Shown piece after piece: positions 42,399 through 50,764 of a stretch of 64,000 nucleotides of DNA. The first letter of the stretch is position 1. Each line of letters starts with the position of its first letter. The translations under genes were made by a program, and so were the position numbers. Origin of the DNA: Promethearchaeota archaeon Loki_b32 (lineage in GTDB: Archaea > Asgardarchaeota > Lokiarchaeia > Sigyniarchaeales > SOKP01); assembly GCA_005223125.1 (NCBI GenBank), contig NJBH01000008.1, positions 81,206 to 145,205 on the forward strand, read 5' to 3'. Under the pieces are notes generated by a model. That model searched no databases. It saw only the letters and a list, made by a program, of their open reading frames with translations, and was not told the DNA's origin.

Positions 42399-43640
42399 AT
42401 GAAATTAAAAATAAATATGAAGTGGAGATTCCCCATAATCGTCATGACGGTAATACTTGTGCTTTCAATGGTGGTCCCAAATACAACAGTGATCACAAAT
42501 GACGAAGTACAAACTGAGACACCTTTCACTCCGAGGCCCAGTATAGGACCACCATATAAGGCTGCTCTCATGGTAGGTGGAGATGAAACCGACCTGGGAT
42601 TCTCTTGGGTGGCAATACAAGGTATGTACGCACTGGAGTCCATTTATGGTTGGAATATAAGCATATCACGCCAAGTAGCATTTAACGATCAGTATGGTGT
42701 AGCTAGTTTTTACGGTGCTGAAGGATATGATGTGGTTTTCATGGTGGGAGGTCAATTCATATCAACTTCCTACTTCTCGGGGGTTGCTGAACTATACAAT
42801 GAAACCTTATTTGTTCAGATACCCGGTCTTAACCCATACGCACCTGTACCAGATAATGTTGTGGGTCTTCATCCCGCTTTCCAGACAGAAGGTCACTACC
42901 TAGCTGGAGTACTTGCAGGGTTGATGACAGAAACCAATAATCTGGGAGTAGTTTTTGGAGAATGGTATGAATACCTGTCAATGGAATTCTATGCTTTTAA
43001 AGCTGGCGTTGAGAGTATTAACGATGTCGCTTGCGTGTTTGCTAGAGTTGCTTATGATTGGGGTGATGCTGCGCTTGGTAAACAGATCACGGAAGCGCTA
43101 ATAGAACAAAAAAATGTTGATATTGTTGTCCAGGTAGCTGATACAACCGGAAGAGGAGTTATCGCTGCTTGCATAGAGACTGATATTGCAGTAATCGGAA
43201 CGGTTGCTGATCAATATAGCTTAGCACCTTTAAACACAATGACTAGTATTGGGATGGATACACAACGCTTGATGGAGATAGTCGTGCAGAGAATCGAGAA
43301 TGGAACAGCCATGTCAGTTCTGGGTAATACATCTTGGGAATTAAATATTGGTAACTACCTATATCCTTACCATCATTATAATGATACAATCCCTCAGTCA
43401 GTGAAAGATCAAGTTGATGAAGCCAAAGCCGGTATTGCTAATGGTACAATCATAGTCCCCCAAATATGGGTAGAGGGATCAGACCCCCCAGTAGATCCTA
43501 CAGACTGCCCCACAGCTGGCGACGATGTGATACCTGGATTCCCCCCTTTTTACTTAGCGTTAGCGTTTGCAACAACGCTTGGTGTGATGCTGCTATTGGT
43601 AAACAAATCACGGAGAATCGTTAATAAACGCAAATCTTAA
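42399..43640 (+). CDS. BMP-family substrate-binding protein with C-terminal sorting-type anchor
   Basis: 413 residues. Signal peptide (about 9-26, no lipobox Cys). BMP/PnrA fold: YKAALMVGGDETDLGFSWVA, GYDVVFMVGGQFIS, GLHPAFQTEGHYLAGVLAG, EALIEQKNVDIVVQVADTTGRG, then VIGTVADQYSLAPLNTMTSIGMD. BMP proteins bind nucleosides, purines or related compounds for ABC import. The C-terminus is a spacer, IPGFPPFYLALAFATTLGVM and a basic end. This PGF/IPG-type tripartite tail recalls archaeal (Loki/Heimdall-CTERM-like) sorting signals, so it was probably adapted to or born in an Asgard host. It is divergent from DUF1116 and followed by a terminator. Confidence 0.9.
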   Translation: MKLKINMKWRFPIIVMTVILVLSMVVPNTTVITNDEVQTETPFTPRPSIGPPYKAALMVGGDETDLGFSWVAIQGMYALESIYGWNISISRQVAFNDQYGVASFYGAEGYDVVFMVGGQFISTSYFSGVAELYNETLFVQIPGLNPYAPVPDNVVGLHPAFQTEGHYLAGVLAGLMTETNNLGVVFGEWYEYLSMEFYAFKAGVESINDVACVFARVAYDWGDAALGKQITEALIEQKNVDIVVQVADTTGRGVIAACIETDIAVIGTVADQYSLAPLNTMTSIGMDTQRLMEIVVQRIENGTAMSVLGNTSWELNIGNYLYPYHHYNDTIPQSVKDQVDEAKAGIANGTIIVPQIWVEGSDPPVDPTDCPTAGDDVIPGFPPFYLALAFATTLGVMLLLVNKSRRIVNKRKS

Positions 43641-43644
43641 TTCC

Positions 43645-43692
43645 GCTCCTACGGAGCTGAATGCCTAATTTGACTGATTAAATCGGTTTTTT
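43645..43692 (+). terminator. Terminator after the BMP gene (inverted match to 33040-33097)
   Basis: GCTCC-TAC-GGAGC hairpin, then ACTGATTAAATCGGT hairpin, then a 10-T run. The whole segment including the BMP stop region (AAATCTTAATT) recurs inverted at the left side of the cluster. Confidence 0.6.
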
Positions 43693-43932
43693 TTTTTACT
43701 TTTTTGTTAACTCGCTATTTGATTTCTAGTTATCCTTGAGCAATGAACTCATTCAATTGCTATCTCAAAGTTAAATACTAATTGCTCCGTAATCGTTTCT
43801 TAAGACTTGGACTAAGACTAGTATATATCGTGATTGCCCAACGTCTCTACTATGGGAGTTAAATCACCATTTAATCTTGTAGGAAAAACTACATTGCAAA
43901 TATGTATAAAAGATTTGATGAATGTAAACTCA

Positions 43933-44097
43933 AGGAAAATTGCTATCATTCGATCAATTATTGGCACAAATGGGGCAGGAAAAACTACCCAACTTGATAC
44001 ATAAGTTAAAAAATTAACTCAAAAAATCTTAACTGAAAAATGTGTGTATCTGTTTTTTGATTTCAAATATATTTCCAATTCAGAAGAAGAATTTTGA
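43933..44097 (+). pseudogene. P-loop kinase remnant (thymidylate kinase-like) with in-frame stop
   Basis: One frame reads RKIAIIRSIIGTNGAGKTTQ, LDT, stop, then VKKLTQKILTEKCVYLFFDFKYIS and a second stop. The GxNGAGKTTQ P-loop near the start and the helix after it resemble dTMP kinase or a related P-loop enzyme. It is clearly not functional. The remaining 43641-44316 stretch is AT-rich with the BMP terminator at its left end and nothing else seen. Confidence 0.5.
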
Positions 44098-44349
44098 CCA
44101 ATTTTCTTTCAAAGTTTTTATGAAAAAATCCATAAAAAAAATCTTTTGTATAATTTATGATCTTTAATTCCAAGGAAAAAATTACTTGATTAATGCATAG
44201 TCATAGTCATCATAAAAAAACATAAAAAAATCATTTGAGTAAATATTTACCTTTTGTCCTAATAAAATCAAAAAGAATAAAAGTGTCAATTATTTTATTA
44301 TATAAGAAATATCACATTGATAAAAAATTGGTTTCATAAGAGTGATGCA

Positions 44350-45447
44350 ATGCGCTTAATAGAACAGAAAAGAAAAGACAGTATATACCTTTATTTTTTA
44401 GCTAAAGGGCAAAGAAAATATTTAGGAAAACCTGATAAGATAAATCAAGAAAAAGCAAAAGAAGCATTAATTCTTCTTGATACTCAAATTACGGAGTATA
44501 AATCTTTTCGAAACAAAATTGAAAAATATCTCTATGGAAAACACGAAATTGAAATCAAAGATTCTGAATATAAAATGATCTTTTTTGACATGGATGGAGT
44601 TTTGTTTGAGAAACCATGGCAAGAAAGTAAAAGTAGAAAGGTTGCTATTAGTTCATGGGATCTCCTTTTCAAAAAATTAGGACAATACGATATATATGAG
44701 GCGCTTAAGAAAAATTTTGAAAATGGTCTTTATGGTGACGATGTTGACAGCTATGTAAAATGGAAAGAAGCTACTTGTAAAACCTTGAAAATCATACCGT
44801 TGAAGGAGAAAACTTTCCAAGAAGTGATTGACAGTCGAATTTTATCTCGAGGTGCTAAAGAATTATTTCAAATATTGAAAAAAAGTAAGATTAAAACAGC
44901 TATAATTACAGGTAGTTTCTATAGGCTTGCACAAAGAGCACAAAAAGAATTAGATGAAGTCAATCATGTCAGGGCTCATTGTCGATTGTTTTTTGATGAC
45001 AACGGTTTATTAAAAAGATGGGAGCTAAATAAAACTGATTATAACCATAAGATAGAAATTATGGAAGAACTTGCTTTGAAAGAGGGAATTATTGATAAAA
45101 ATGGGCATCCTGATCTTAATCAATGTGTATATGTTGGAGATGATGTTAACGATCTAGAAGCTTTTGGAGCAGCTGGGCTGGCAATTGCGTTTAATTCACA
45201 AAAAAGTATCGTTAAGAAAGCCGCTGATATAATAATAGTAGGTGGAGACTTAACTGAGATTCTTTCTCCTCTTTTCGATTTTGAAATGGATAAGGAAAAA
45301 ATATCATTTTATGTATCAAAAGATGTAAAAGATGAATGGCTAAATTTTGCTAAGACCAAAGATTACTCTACGTTACCTGATTTTATTATGAAAATTATTG
45401 AATTCTACATTAAAGAAGAAAGAGCTTCCTTAAAGAATATAGAATAA
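44350..45447 (+). CDS. HAD-superfamily phosphatase with C-terminal ribbon-helix-helix-like domain
   Basis: About 365 residues from ATG 44350 (a TTG at 44317 is also in frame). N-terminal part: KDSIYLYFLAKGQRKYLGKP, a small beta motif resembling DNA-binding tags found in integrases or modification proteins. HAD core: IFFDMDGVLFEKP (motif I), TAIITGSFYRLAQ (motif II), and CVYVGDDVNDLEAFGAAGLAIAF (motif IV), close to phosphoserine phosphatase-like enzymes. The C-terminus ISFYVSKDVKDEWLNFAKTK...LPDFIMKIIEFYIKEE looks like a ribbon-helix-helix domain. The fusion suggests a regulated or nucleic acid-linked phosphatase (inference). Confidence 0.78.
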   Translation: MRLIEQKRKDSIYLYFLAKGQRKYLGKPDKINQEKAKEALILLDTQITEYKSFRNKIEKYLYGKHEIEIKDSEYKMIFFDMDGVLFEKPWQESKSRKVAISSWDLLFKKLGQYDIYEALKKNFENGLYGDDVDSYVKWKEATCKTLKIIPLKEKTFQEVIDSRILSRGAKELFQILKKSKIKTAIITGSFYRLAQRAQKELDEVNHVRAHCRLFFDDNGLLKRWELNKTDYNHKIEIMEELALKEGIIDKNGHPDLNQCVYVGDDVNDLEAFGAAGLAIAFNSQKSIVKKAADIIIVGGDLTEILSPLFDFEMDKEKISFYVSKDVKDEWLNFAKTKDYSTLPDFIMKIIEFYIKEERASLKNIE

Positions 45448-45580
45448 GACCCCTCTCTTTGAGGAGTAGCACGAGAAATTTATTCGTTAAAAATAATCTA
45501 GTCTTTTTAATCGATCTAGATGAGGGCTTAGAAATTCTCGAATTATCGACTGGAGAACCAACTCGTAATCAAAGTTTTTT

Positions 45581-45719
45581 CTAAATACTCCTTTTTAAAA
45601 TTTTCAATATGTCCTCTTCCAAAGTAGAAGAATACTCCGGGTTTTCCACTATAATACCTAAATATTCACCAGCATCATTAAAGAAATAAAAAGATGGAAT
45701 TGCTTTCAAATCAAATTTA
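45581..45719 (-). repeat. 139-bp direct repeat, right copy
   Basis: This is the 3' end of the intact thioredoxin-like gene; the second copy is at 32562-32700 (134/139 identical, same orientation). The two copies bound 12.9 kb that contains the oxamate/BMP cluster, the P-loop remnant and the HAD gene. Repeat of a gene's 3' end on both sides of an insert is the layout left by site-specific integration into a gene end. Confidence 0.85.
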
Positions 45720-46087
45720 GGATCAATCGCTTCTGGAGGTGAACGATTTTTATGCCATATGGTTTCTCCGGGTTTATGTAAAGCATTTACCATTATACCA
45801 TATAGAATTTGTAAACCAACTTCTTCTGTATTAAGAAACTTTACTATTTTTATCATTCTAGGTACATTTCTAGAACAATCAGGACACCAATCGGCACCTA
45901 GAGCAATTATTTTTAATTTTTCTTTCTTATTCTTTAACAAGTTTTTAATATCATTAAGTGTATCTGATTTTGGTTCATAACTTTCATAGACTCTTTTTAT
46001 TTTGTCTCCATAGATTTTCAAGTACTCATCAGGGGTCATAGTTGGAGATACTAAGTCACTCCATTTTAAATCAAATTTTGAGTTCAT
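45581..46087 (-). CDS. Thioredoxin-like protein (WCPDC motif)
   Basis: 168 residues. Central IIALGADWCPDCSRNVPRMIKI (active-site WCPDC, about 75-79), then a cis-Pro region (KFDLKAIPSFYFFNDAGEYL). N-terminal about 60 residues are helical (TPDEYLKIYGDKIKRVYESY) and typical of a subfamily of thioredoxin-like proteins with unknown partners. A disulfide reductase role is likely. Its last 139 bp is duplicated at 32562-32700, so the island has inserted directly at the end of this gene. Confidence 0.85.
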   Translation of the reverse strand: MNSKFDLKWSDLVSPTMTPDEYLKIYGDKIKRVYESYEPKSDTLNDIKNLLKNKKEKLKIIALGADWCPDCSRNVPRMIKIVKFLNTEEVGLQILYGIMVNALHKPGETIWHKNRSPPEAIDPKFDLKAIPSFYFFNDAGEYLGIIVENPEYSSTLEEDILKILKRSI

Positions 46088-46355
46088 AATTAATATTGAA
46101 ATTGCTTATTTTAAAAAAATTGTTTTAATGAATAATAAACTTTAGCCGATTAAATTTTAATAAAGAAAAATAAATATTAAAAAAAATAAATAAATTAAAA
46201 ATGAATTTTTCTTTATTAATTAAGATTTTTCTAATAATATTATTGAAAGAATTATTCAATAAATTTCATGAGTAGGATCCTATAACAGGATTACCTAGTG
46301 TAAATAAAATAAAATTTTTAAATTTGTGATGAAAGAGATTATTAGAATTTAGTTT

Positions 46356-46832
46356 TTATTTAATTTTAATGAATAATTTATGCATATAATCCTTAAATCC
46401 TTGTTTCTTCCAGAAAGAGGAAGATTCTGGATTATTTGGTACAATACTAAGTTCTACTCTTTCTAATCCTAAATTTTTGAACCATTTGAGAGATTCTTGC
46501 CATAATTTTTTCCCAATACCTTTTTTTCTATGTTTCAAGGCAACAAATATATCATAAATGGCCCCATATTTCTCTAACAAATAAACTGGGGGATAATGAT
46601 CTATTTTAGCAATAGTATATCCAATTATTTTTTCATCCTCTATTGCTACGAATATTGTTGCTTCTTCAGATTTAATTAATTCTGTGACAAAGGATTTAAA
46701 GTTTATATGACCATCTTCCCTCCTAGTAAAAAAAGAATCTATATTTGAATGATGATCACTAAGTTCTTTCCATAATTTTACAATTTCAGAAACAAATTTT
46801 TCTGTTGCTTTAATAATCTTAATAGAAATCAC
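46356..46832 (-). CDS. GNAT-family N-acetyltransferase
   Basis: 158 residues. IKIIKATEKFVSEIVKLWKEL at the start, ATIFVAIEDEKIIGYTIAKI (beta 3-4), then the acetyl-CoA pyrophosphate loop KHRKKGIGKKLWQESLKWF (R/Q-x-x-G-x-G/A) and LSIVPNNPESSSFWKKQGF near the C-terminus. Substrate not readable. The gap to the right of the thioredoxin gene (46088-46355) is AT-rich with no visible feature. Confidence 0.88.
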   Translation of the reverse strand: MISIKIIKATEKFVSEIVKLWKELSDHHSNIDSFFTRREDGHINFKSFVTELIKSEEATIFVAIEDEKIIGYTIAKIDHYPPVYLLEKYGAIYDIFVALKHRKKGIGKKLWQESLKWFKNLGLERVELSIVPNNPESSSFWKKQGFKDYMHKLFIKIK

Positions 46833-46935
46833 ATGAATTATTAATTAATATAGATATTTCTGAGGATAATAATATCTTTTTCTTCTTAATTTATAATCCT
46901 TATCTTCAGATTTGAAAATACGAAGATATAAAAAG

Positions 46936-47469
46936 TTAGGTTTTTTGCGAATCTCTATTTCTTAGAATTAATTTCGTTAGTAAATTGAATATTTTAGGCA
47001 CATTTTCACCAGTTTTAGAACAACACTCGATGAATCCCTCTGCTCCTTTACTCATTGCTAAATCCATCGCTTTTCTAGTAGAGACTTCCTTTAAATGGAT
47101 TAAATCTGTTTTTCCACCAACAAAAACTATTGGTAATTTATAATTAATTTCTTTTTTCACAATTTCAAACCAATCATCTACATGAGCGATTGATCCATAA
47201 TTAGTAATATCATACATAAAAATGGCTCCATTGGCTCCTCGAATATAAGATGGAAATAGAAATCTAAATCGTTCCTCACCAGCAAAATCCCAAATCTGAA
47301 GCTTTACCATTTCTCCATCTAACTCAACAGCTTTAAGATGAAAATCTACACCTAGAGTCATTGTAATATCTTGTTTAAATAAATTTGTTAAAAATCTATG
47401 AGTTAACGTAGTTTTACCAGTTTGAGAATCACCAAATATTACTATCTTAAACGTGGAAGTATATGACAA
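46936..47469 (-). CDS. Ras/Rab-like small GTPase with altered G4 motif
   Basis: 177 residues. G1 GDSQTGKTT, G2 in MTLGVDFHL, G3 WDFAGEERF (Glu in the catalytic Gln position), G4 GGKTD in place of NKxD, G5 CSKTG. Replacement of Gln61-equivalent by Glu usually slows hydrolysis, and the G4 change may relax guanine specificity. It is a separate lineage from the GTPases at 16929 and 18010. No lipid-modification motif. It is divergent from the arrestin-like candidate at 47700. Confidence 0.9.
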   Translation of the reverse strand: MSYTSTFKIVIFGDSQTGKTTLTHRFLTNLFKQDITMTLGVDFHLKAVELDGEMVKLQIWDFAGEERFRFLFPSYIRGANGAIFMYDITNYGSIAHVDDWFEIVKKEINYKLPIVFVGGKTDLIHLKEVSTRKAMDLAMSKGAEGFIECCSKTGENVPKIFNLLTKLILRNRDSQKT

Positions 47470-47699
47470 CCCAAATACCTGTTAAGTTTGATTATTAACC
47501 CTAATTTAAAGGGATTTTATCTGGTGTTATGTATAAATATAATTTTAGTCTTTAAAAATTTTACATTAAATTCAAATTTGTAAGAATCACTAAGGATTTC
47601 AAGATTAGCATTCTATTCTATATAGTTGTATTTTCCTTGCATTAAAATGCAAATACATAAAAACACCGAGTTTATTATCATATAGAAAATCATAATTTG

Positions 47700-48209
47700 A
47701 TGGTATATATGGTAGGAACAGACATTTATTGTGGTTATAAGATAGAAAAGGCTCCCGAAACACTCGAACCTAATAATGAAATCGAAGGAATTTTCATAAT
47801 TGAAAATCGTGGCAAAAAGGATAAGAAGTTAAAGAAAGCTTTTGTTAGGATAAATGAATTGTATCTTGAAAAAGTGATATACAGAGATGCTGAAACGGGA
47901 GAAGAGACTAAAAAATATGAAGATCGGAAAAAAACAATGAAAACTGAAGAAGTTGTAAAAGGAGATAAAATTAAGGCTGGTGAAAAGAAAGAGATCAAAT
48001 TTAAGATAACTATGCCCAGTTCTTGGTCTAAAAAGAAGAAAAATAAAATTAAGGACTGGCGGTTGGAGATGTGGTTTATTCAGAAATCAGCGATGGTTGC
48101 TTCTCGTGGCTCCCATAAGGACGATGCAACTTGTATATTGCCAGTTAAAGGTTCAAAACGACCACCTTCTTTTGGCGTTCTCCCCAAGAAGGAAAAGAAA
48201 AAAGACTAA
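47700..48209 (+). CDS. Possible arrestin/Spo0M-like beta-sandwich protein, 169 aa
   Basis: ATG 47700 chosen over the TTG at 47697. The sequence opens with a strand (MVGTDIYCGYKIEKAP), then LEPNNEIEGIFIIENRGKKDKKLKKAFVRINELYLEKVIYRD, the pattern of an arrestin-fold N-domain (PGE-like turn, G-x-F/V-I-I-E-N, long K-K loop, charged strand). It then has a Lys-rich tract and ends in KKEKKKD. Arrestin-fold proteins such as Vps26 and Spo0M occur in Asgard archaea. The match is by strand pattern and could be wrong. Confidence 0.35.
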   Translation: MVYMVGTDIYCGYKIEKAPETLEPNNEIEGIFIIENRGKKDKKLKKAFVRINELYLEKVIYRDAETGEETKKYEDRKKTMKTEEVVKGDKIKAGEKKEIKFKITMPSSWSKKKKNKIKDWRLEMWFIQKSAMVASRGSHKDDATCILPVKGSKRPPSFGVLPKKEKKKD

Positions 48210-48308
48210 ACTTCTAATATATTTTTTTTTCAATTCAGTTTTTGTTAGTATAATCCTAGCAATTTTTTTAAAAGAAACAATGCTCCCTTTTTATTTTAAT
48301 TAAAATCC

Positions 48309-50621
48309 TTAAGATATATCAAGTAATTTCTGTAAAAGTTTAAGAGCACCTTCTTTTGATAGGTTTTGGTTCCTATTTCCGCATTTTGGACTATAAATGC
48401 AGCCCCCACAGCCAGTTTCACATTTGCATGAATCTAGTAACTTATATGTTAAAACCAACAATATCTCTAAATTTTGAAATAGCAATTCTGAAATTCCGAT
48501 ACCTCCTCTATATGCATCATAAATATAGATTATTGGTTGTTGCTTCACAGGGTCAAAATCGATTGAAACTCCACCTAAATCCCAACGAGAGATTTGAGCA
48601 ATCGATGGAGCTATTGCTATCATAGTATGCTCAATTGCATGTATACAATCACCTATAGCATATCCCATCAATTCAATTTCTTTCTGATAATCAAACGGGA
48701 TAAGGAAAAAAACAGATTGAGTTTCAAATTTTATGAGTGGAATATCTTCTAATGGATGCCGTGAGCGAATCTCTTGAGTTAGAGTATCAATAACTTTATA
48801 CGAATAATACTCATGTTCAACTTTCACATTTCCAAAAAAAGCTTCGATATTATTGTTTGGACCAATTTTACTATTTGATATTATTTCTAGAGGTGTGATA
48901 TCTGTATGTTTTAAGGATTGAGTATAAAAATCGACATTACTTCTTTTCAAATATACTAACCTCTCATTTAAGTCGAGTTCATCTACTAAATAAGTTTCTG
49001 CTTCATATAAGTAAACAGCTCCTTCGTGAAGATCGCGGAAAACGAAACTTTCATCTTCTATAGTTAAAAATTCTTGAGTTATATTAGTTTTTAACAAAAC
49101 TTTATAACTCCGGTTCGAAAGATCATTTAACCCATACTTTTCATTAGGAAAGAAATCACTATTCCAGTAATGATGATCTCCTCTTTTCATTAATAAGGAT
49201 TCTGAAATCAATTCCTCCAAATATTCAACAAATAGATTCTTCTCTTGGATTCCAAATTTATTATATTCGTCAGTTGTAATTGGACGTTCCTTACTTGCAC
49301 AGCAGATATGATTTTTTAGGATATACTTATTTTTCAAGGTGATTAAAACTTTTTCTTGAATAGGTCCAAATAATTTATCTGGATTATGGATATAGAATAA
49401 GTCTAAAGGGTCAGCCATAGGAATAAGAGTAGAGATTGAGAGATCAGTTCCTCTACCGGAACGGCCAATTTGTTGCTTGAAACTTGAGATTGTCCCTGGA
49501 AATCCAGAACTGATAGTGGCATCTAAAGAACCAATATCGATTCCTAGTTCGAGTGCATTAGTGGAGCTAATTCCCAGAACTTTCTTTTGTTTAAAATTAG
49601 TCTCAATTTCTCTCCTCTTTTTTTTGCTGATTCCGGCTCTATAACTAAAAATCTTGTTTTTGAGTGAAGGTAAAGCATTTCTAGTCCATATAGTTTGTAA
49701 TTCAGCCATCTTTCTTGAAAGTGTAAAAGTTAATGTTTGGATTCCTTTACTCAAATGGCTAGTAAATAAATTTTTTGTTTCTTGATGACTTGAACGATAT
49801 TTTTTAGAGAGTTCGTCATATGGTAAATCCCATAGAATCACTTTTTTAGCACCAGAGGGAGAACAATCTTTATCTACCACAATAAACTCTTCACCTACTA
49901 ATTTTTCAGCGAATTCTTTAGGATTAAAGATCGTAGCACTTGATAATATCCATAAAGGTTTTACGTTGTAAGTTTCAAGCATTCTTTTCAACCGTCTTAG
50001 TAGAAGAGCGAAGTTCGATCCAAAAATACCTCTATAAATGTGGATCTCATCTAATACAACGTATTTCAGATTTTTACAAATTCGAAACCATTTTTGCTTA
50101 AACCAAGGTAAATAAAAATGTAGTCCATAAGGATTGGTAATAATAATGTTTGCATTAGCCAAAACCTGTCTTTTATCATTAGGTTCTACGTCACCATCAT
50201 ATACTCCAATTCTATTTTGTTTTATATTGGTTTCTTCAAGCATTTTTGATAGAACAGTAAATTGATCTCTGGCTAATGCCTTAGTAGGAAAGATATAAAG
50301 AGCCGTAGTCTTAGGATCTTGAAGTATTGATTGTAAAACCGGTATATTATAGCAAAGAGATTTTCCAGATGCCGTGGAAGTTACAATTGCAGTATTTTTT
50401 CCTTCACGAATTTTATTAATTGCTTCTGCTTGATGGTTCCATAGTTTAATATTGTTTATATCTAACCAACGTTGTAAACGTTTTCTAAGTGGGCTTTCTA
50501 ATTCACCAAATTGGGCATTCTGAGCTGAGATATCTTCAATATGGTGTATTTGACCGTTATAATAATCTTGAGATTTAATAAAGTGTAAAAATTCTTCGAA
50601 ATCTACCATAAATAGCGTCAT
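48309..50621 (-). CDS. DEAD/DEAH-box helicase with DUF1998 C-terminus (MrfA/Hrq1-like)
   Basis: 770 residues. Helicase motifs: AIVTSTASGKSLCYNIPVLQ (Q/I), FPTKALARDQ (Ia), YVVLDEIHIYRG (II), LSSATIFNPKEF (III), and the second RecA domain with ALELGIDIGSLDATISSGFPG and QQIGRSGRG (VI). The C-terminal DUF1998 zinc site has four cysteines: CKCETGCGGCIYSPKCG. Family members include bacterial MrfA and eukaryotic Hrq1, which unwind DNA in repair of alkylation or crosslinks. The gene is convergent with 47700. Confidence 0.93.
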   Translation of the reverse strand: MTLFMVDFEEFLHFIKSQDYYNGQIHHIEDISAQNAQFGELESPLRKRLQRWLDINNIKLWNHQAEAINKIREGKNTAIVTSTASGKSLCYNIPVLQSILQDPKTTALYIFPTKALARDQFTVLSKMLEETNIKQNRIGVYDGDVEPNDKRQVLANANIIITNPYGLHFYLPWFKQKWFRICKNLKYVVLDEIHIYRGIFGSNFALLLRRLKRMLETYNVKPLWILSSATIFNPKEFAEKLVGEEFIVVDKDCSPSGAKKVILWDLPYDELSKKYRSSHQETKNLFTSHLSKGIQTLTFTLSRKMAELQTIWTRNALPSLKNKIFSYRAGISKKKRREIETNFKQKKVLGISSTNALELGIDIGSLDATISSGFPGTISSFKQQIGRSGRGTDLSISTLIPMADPLDLFYIHNPDKLFGPIQEKVLITLKNKYILKNHICCASKERPITTDEYNKFGIQEKNLFVEYLEELISESLLMKRGDHHYWNSDFFPNEKYGLNDLSNRSYKVLLKTNITQEFLTIEDESFVFRDLHEGAVYLYEAETYLVDELDLNERLVYLKRSNVDFYTQSLKHTDITPLEIISNSKIGPNNNIEAFFGNVKVEHEYYSYKVIDTLTQEIRSRHPLEDIPLIKFETQSVFFLIPFDYQKEIELMGYAIGDCIHAIEHTMIAIAPSIAQISRWDLGGVSIDFDPVKQQPIIYIYDAYRGGIGISELLFQNLEILLVLTYKLLDSCKCETGCGGCIYSPKCGNRNQNLSKEGALKLLQKLLDIS

Positions 50622-50764
50622 TACCTATAATGAACTATCTCAATTAAAAATTTCAAGGGGAAGAGAATTATTTATTTATCGATTCGAGGTAATTAAAATT
50701 GTATTTATATACTAGATTATCTTATAAACATTATATAAATTTTCATAGAAATCAATTAAAAGCT

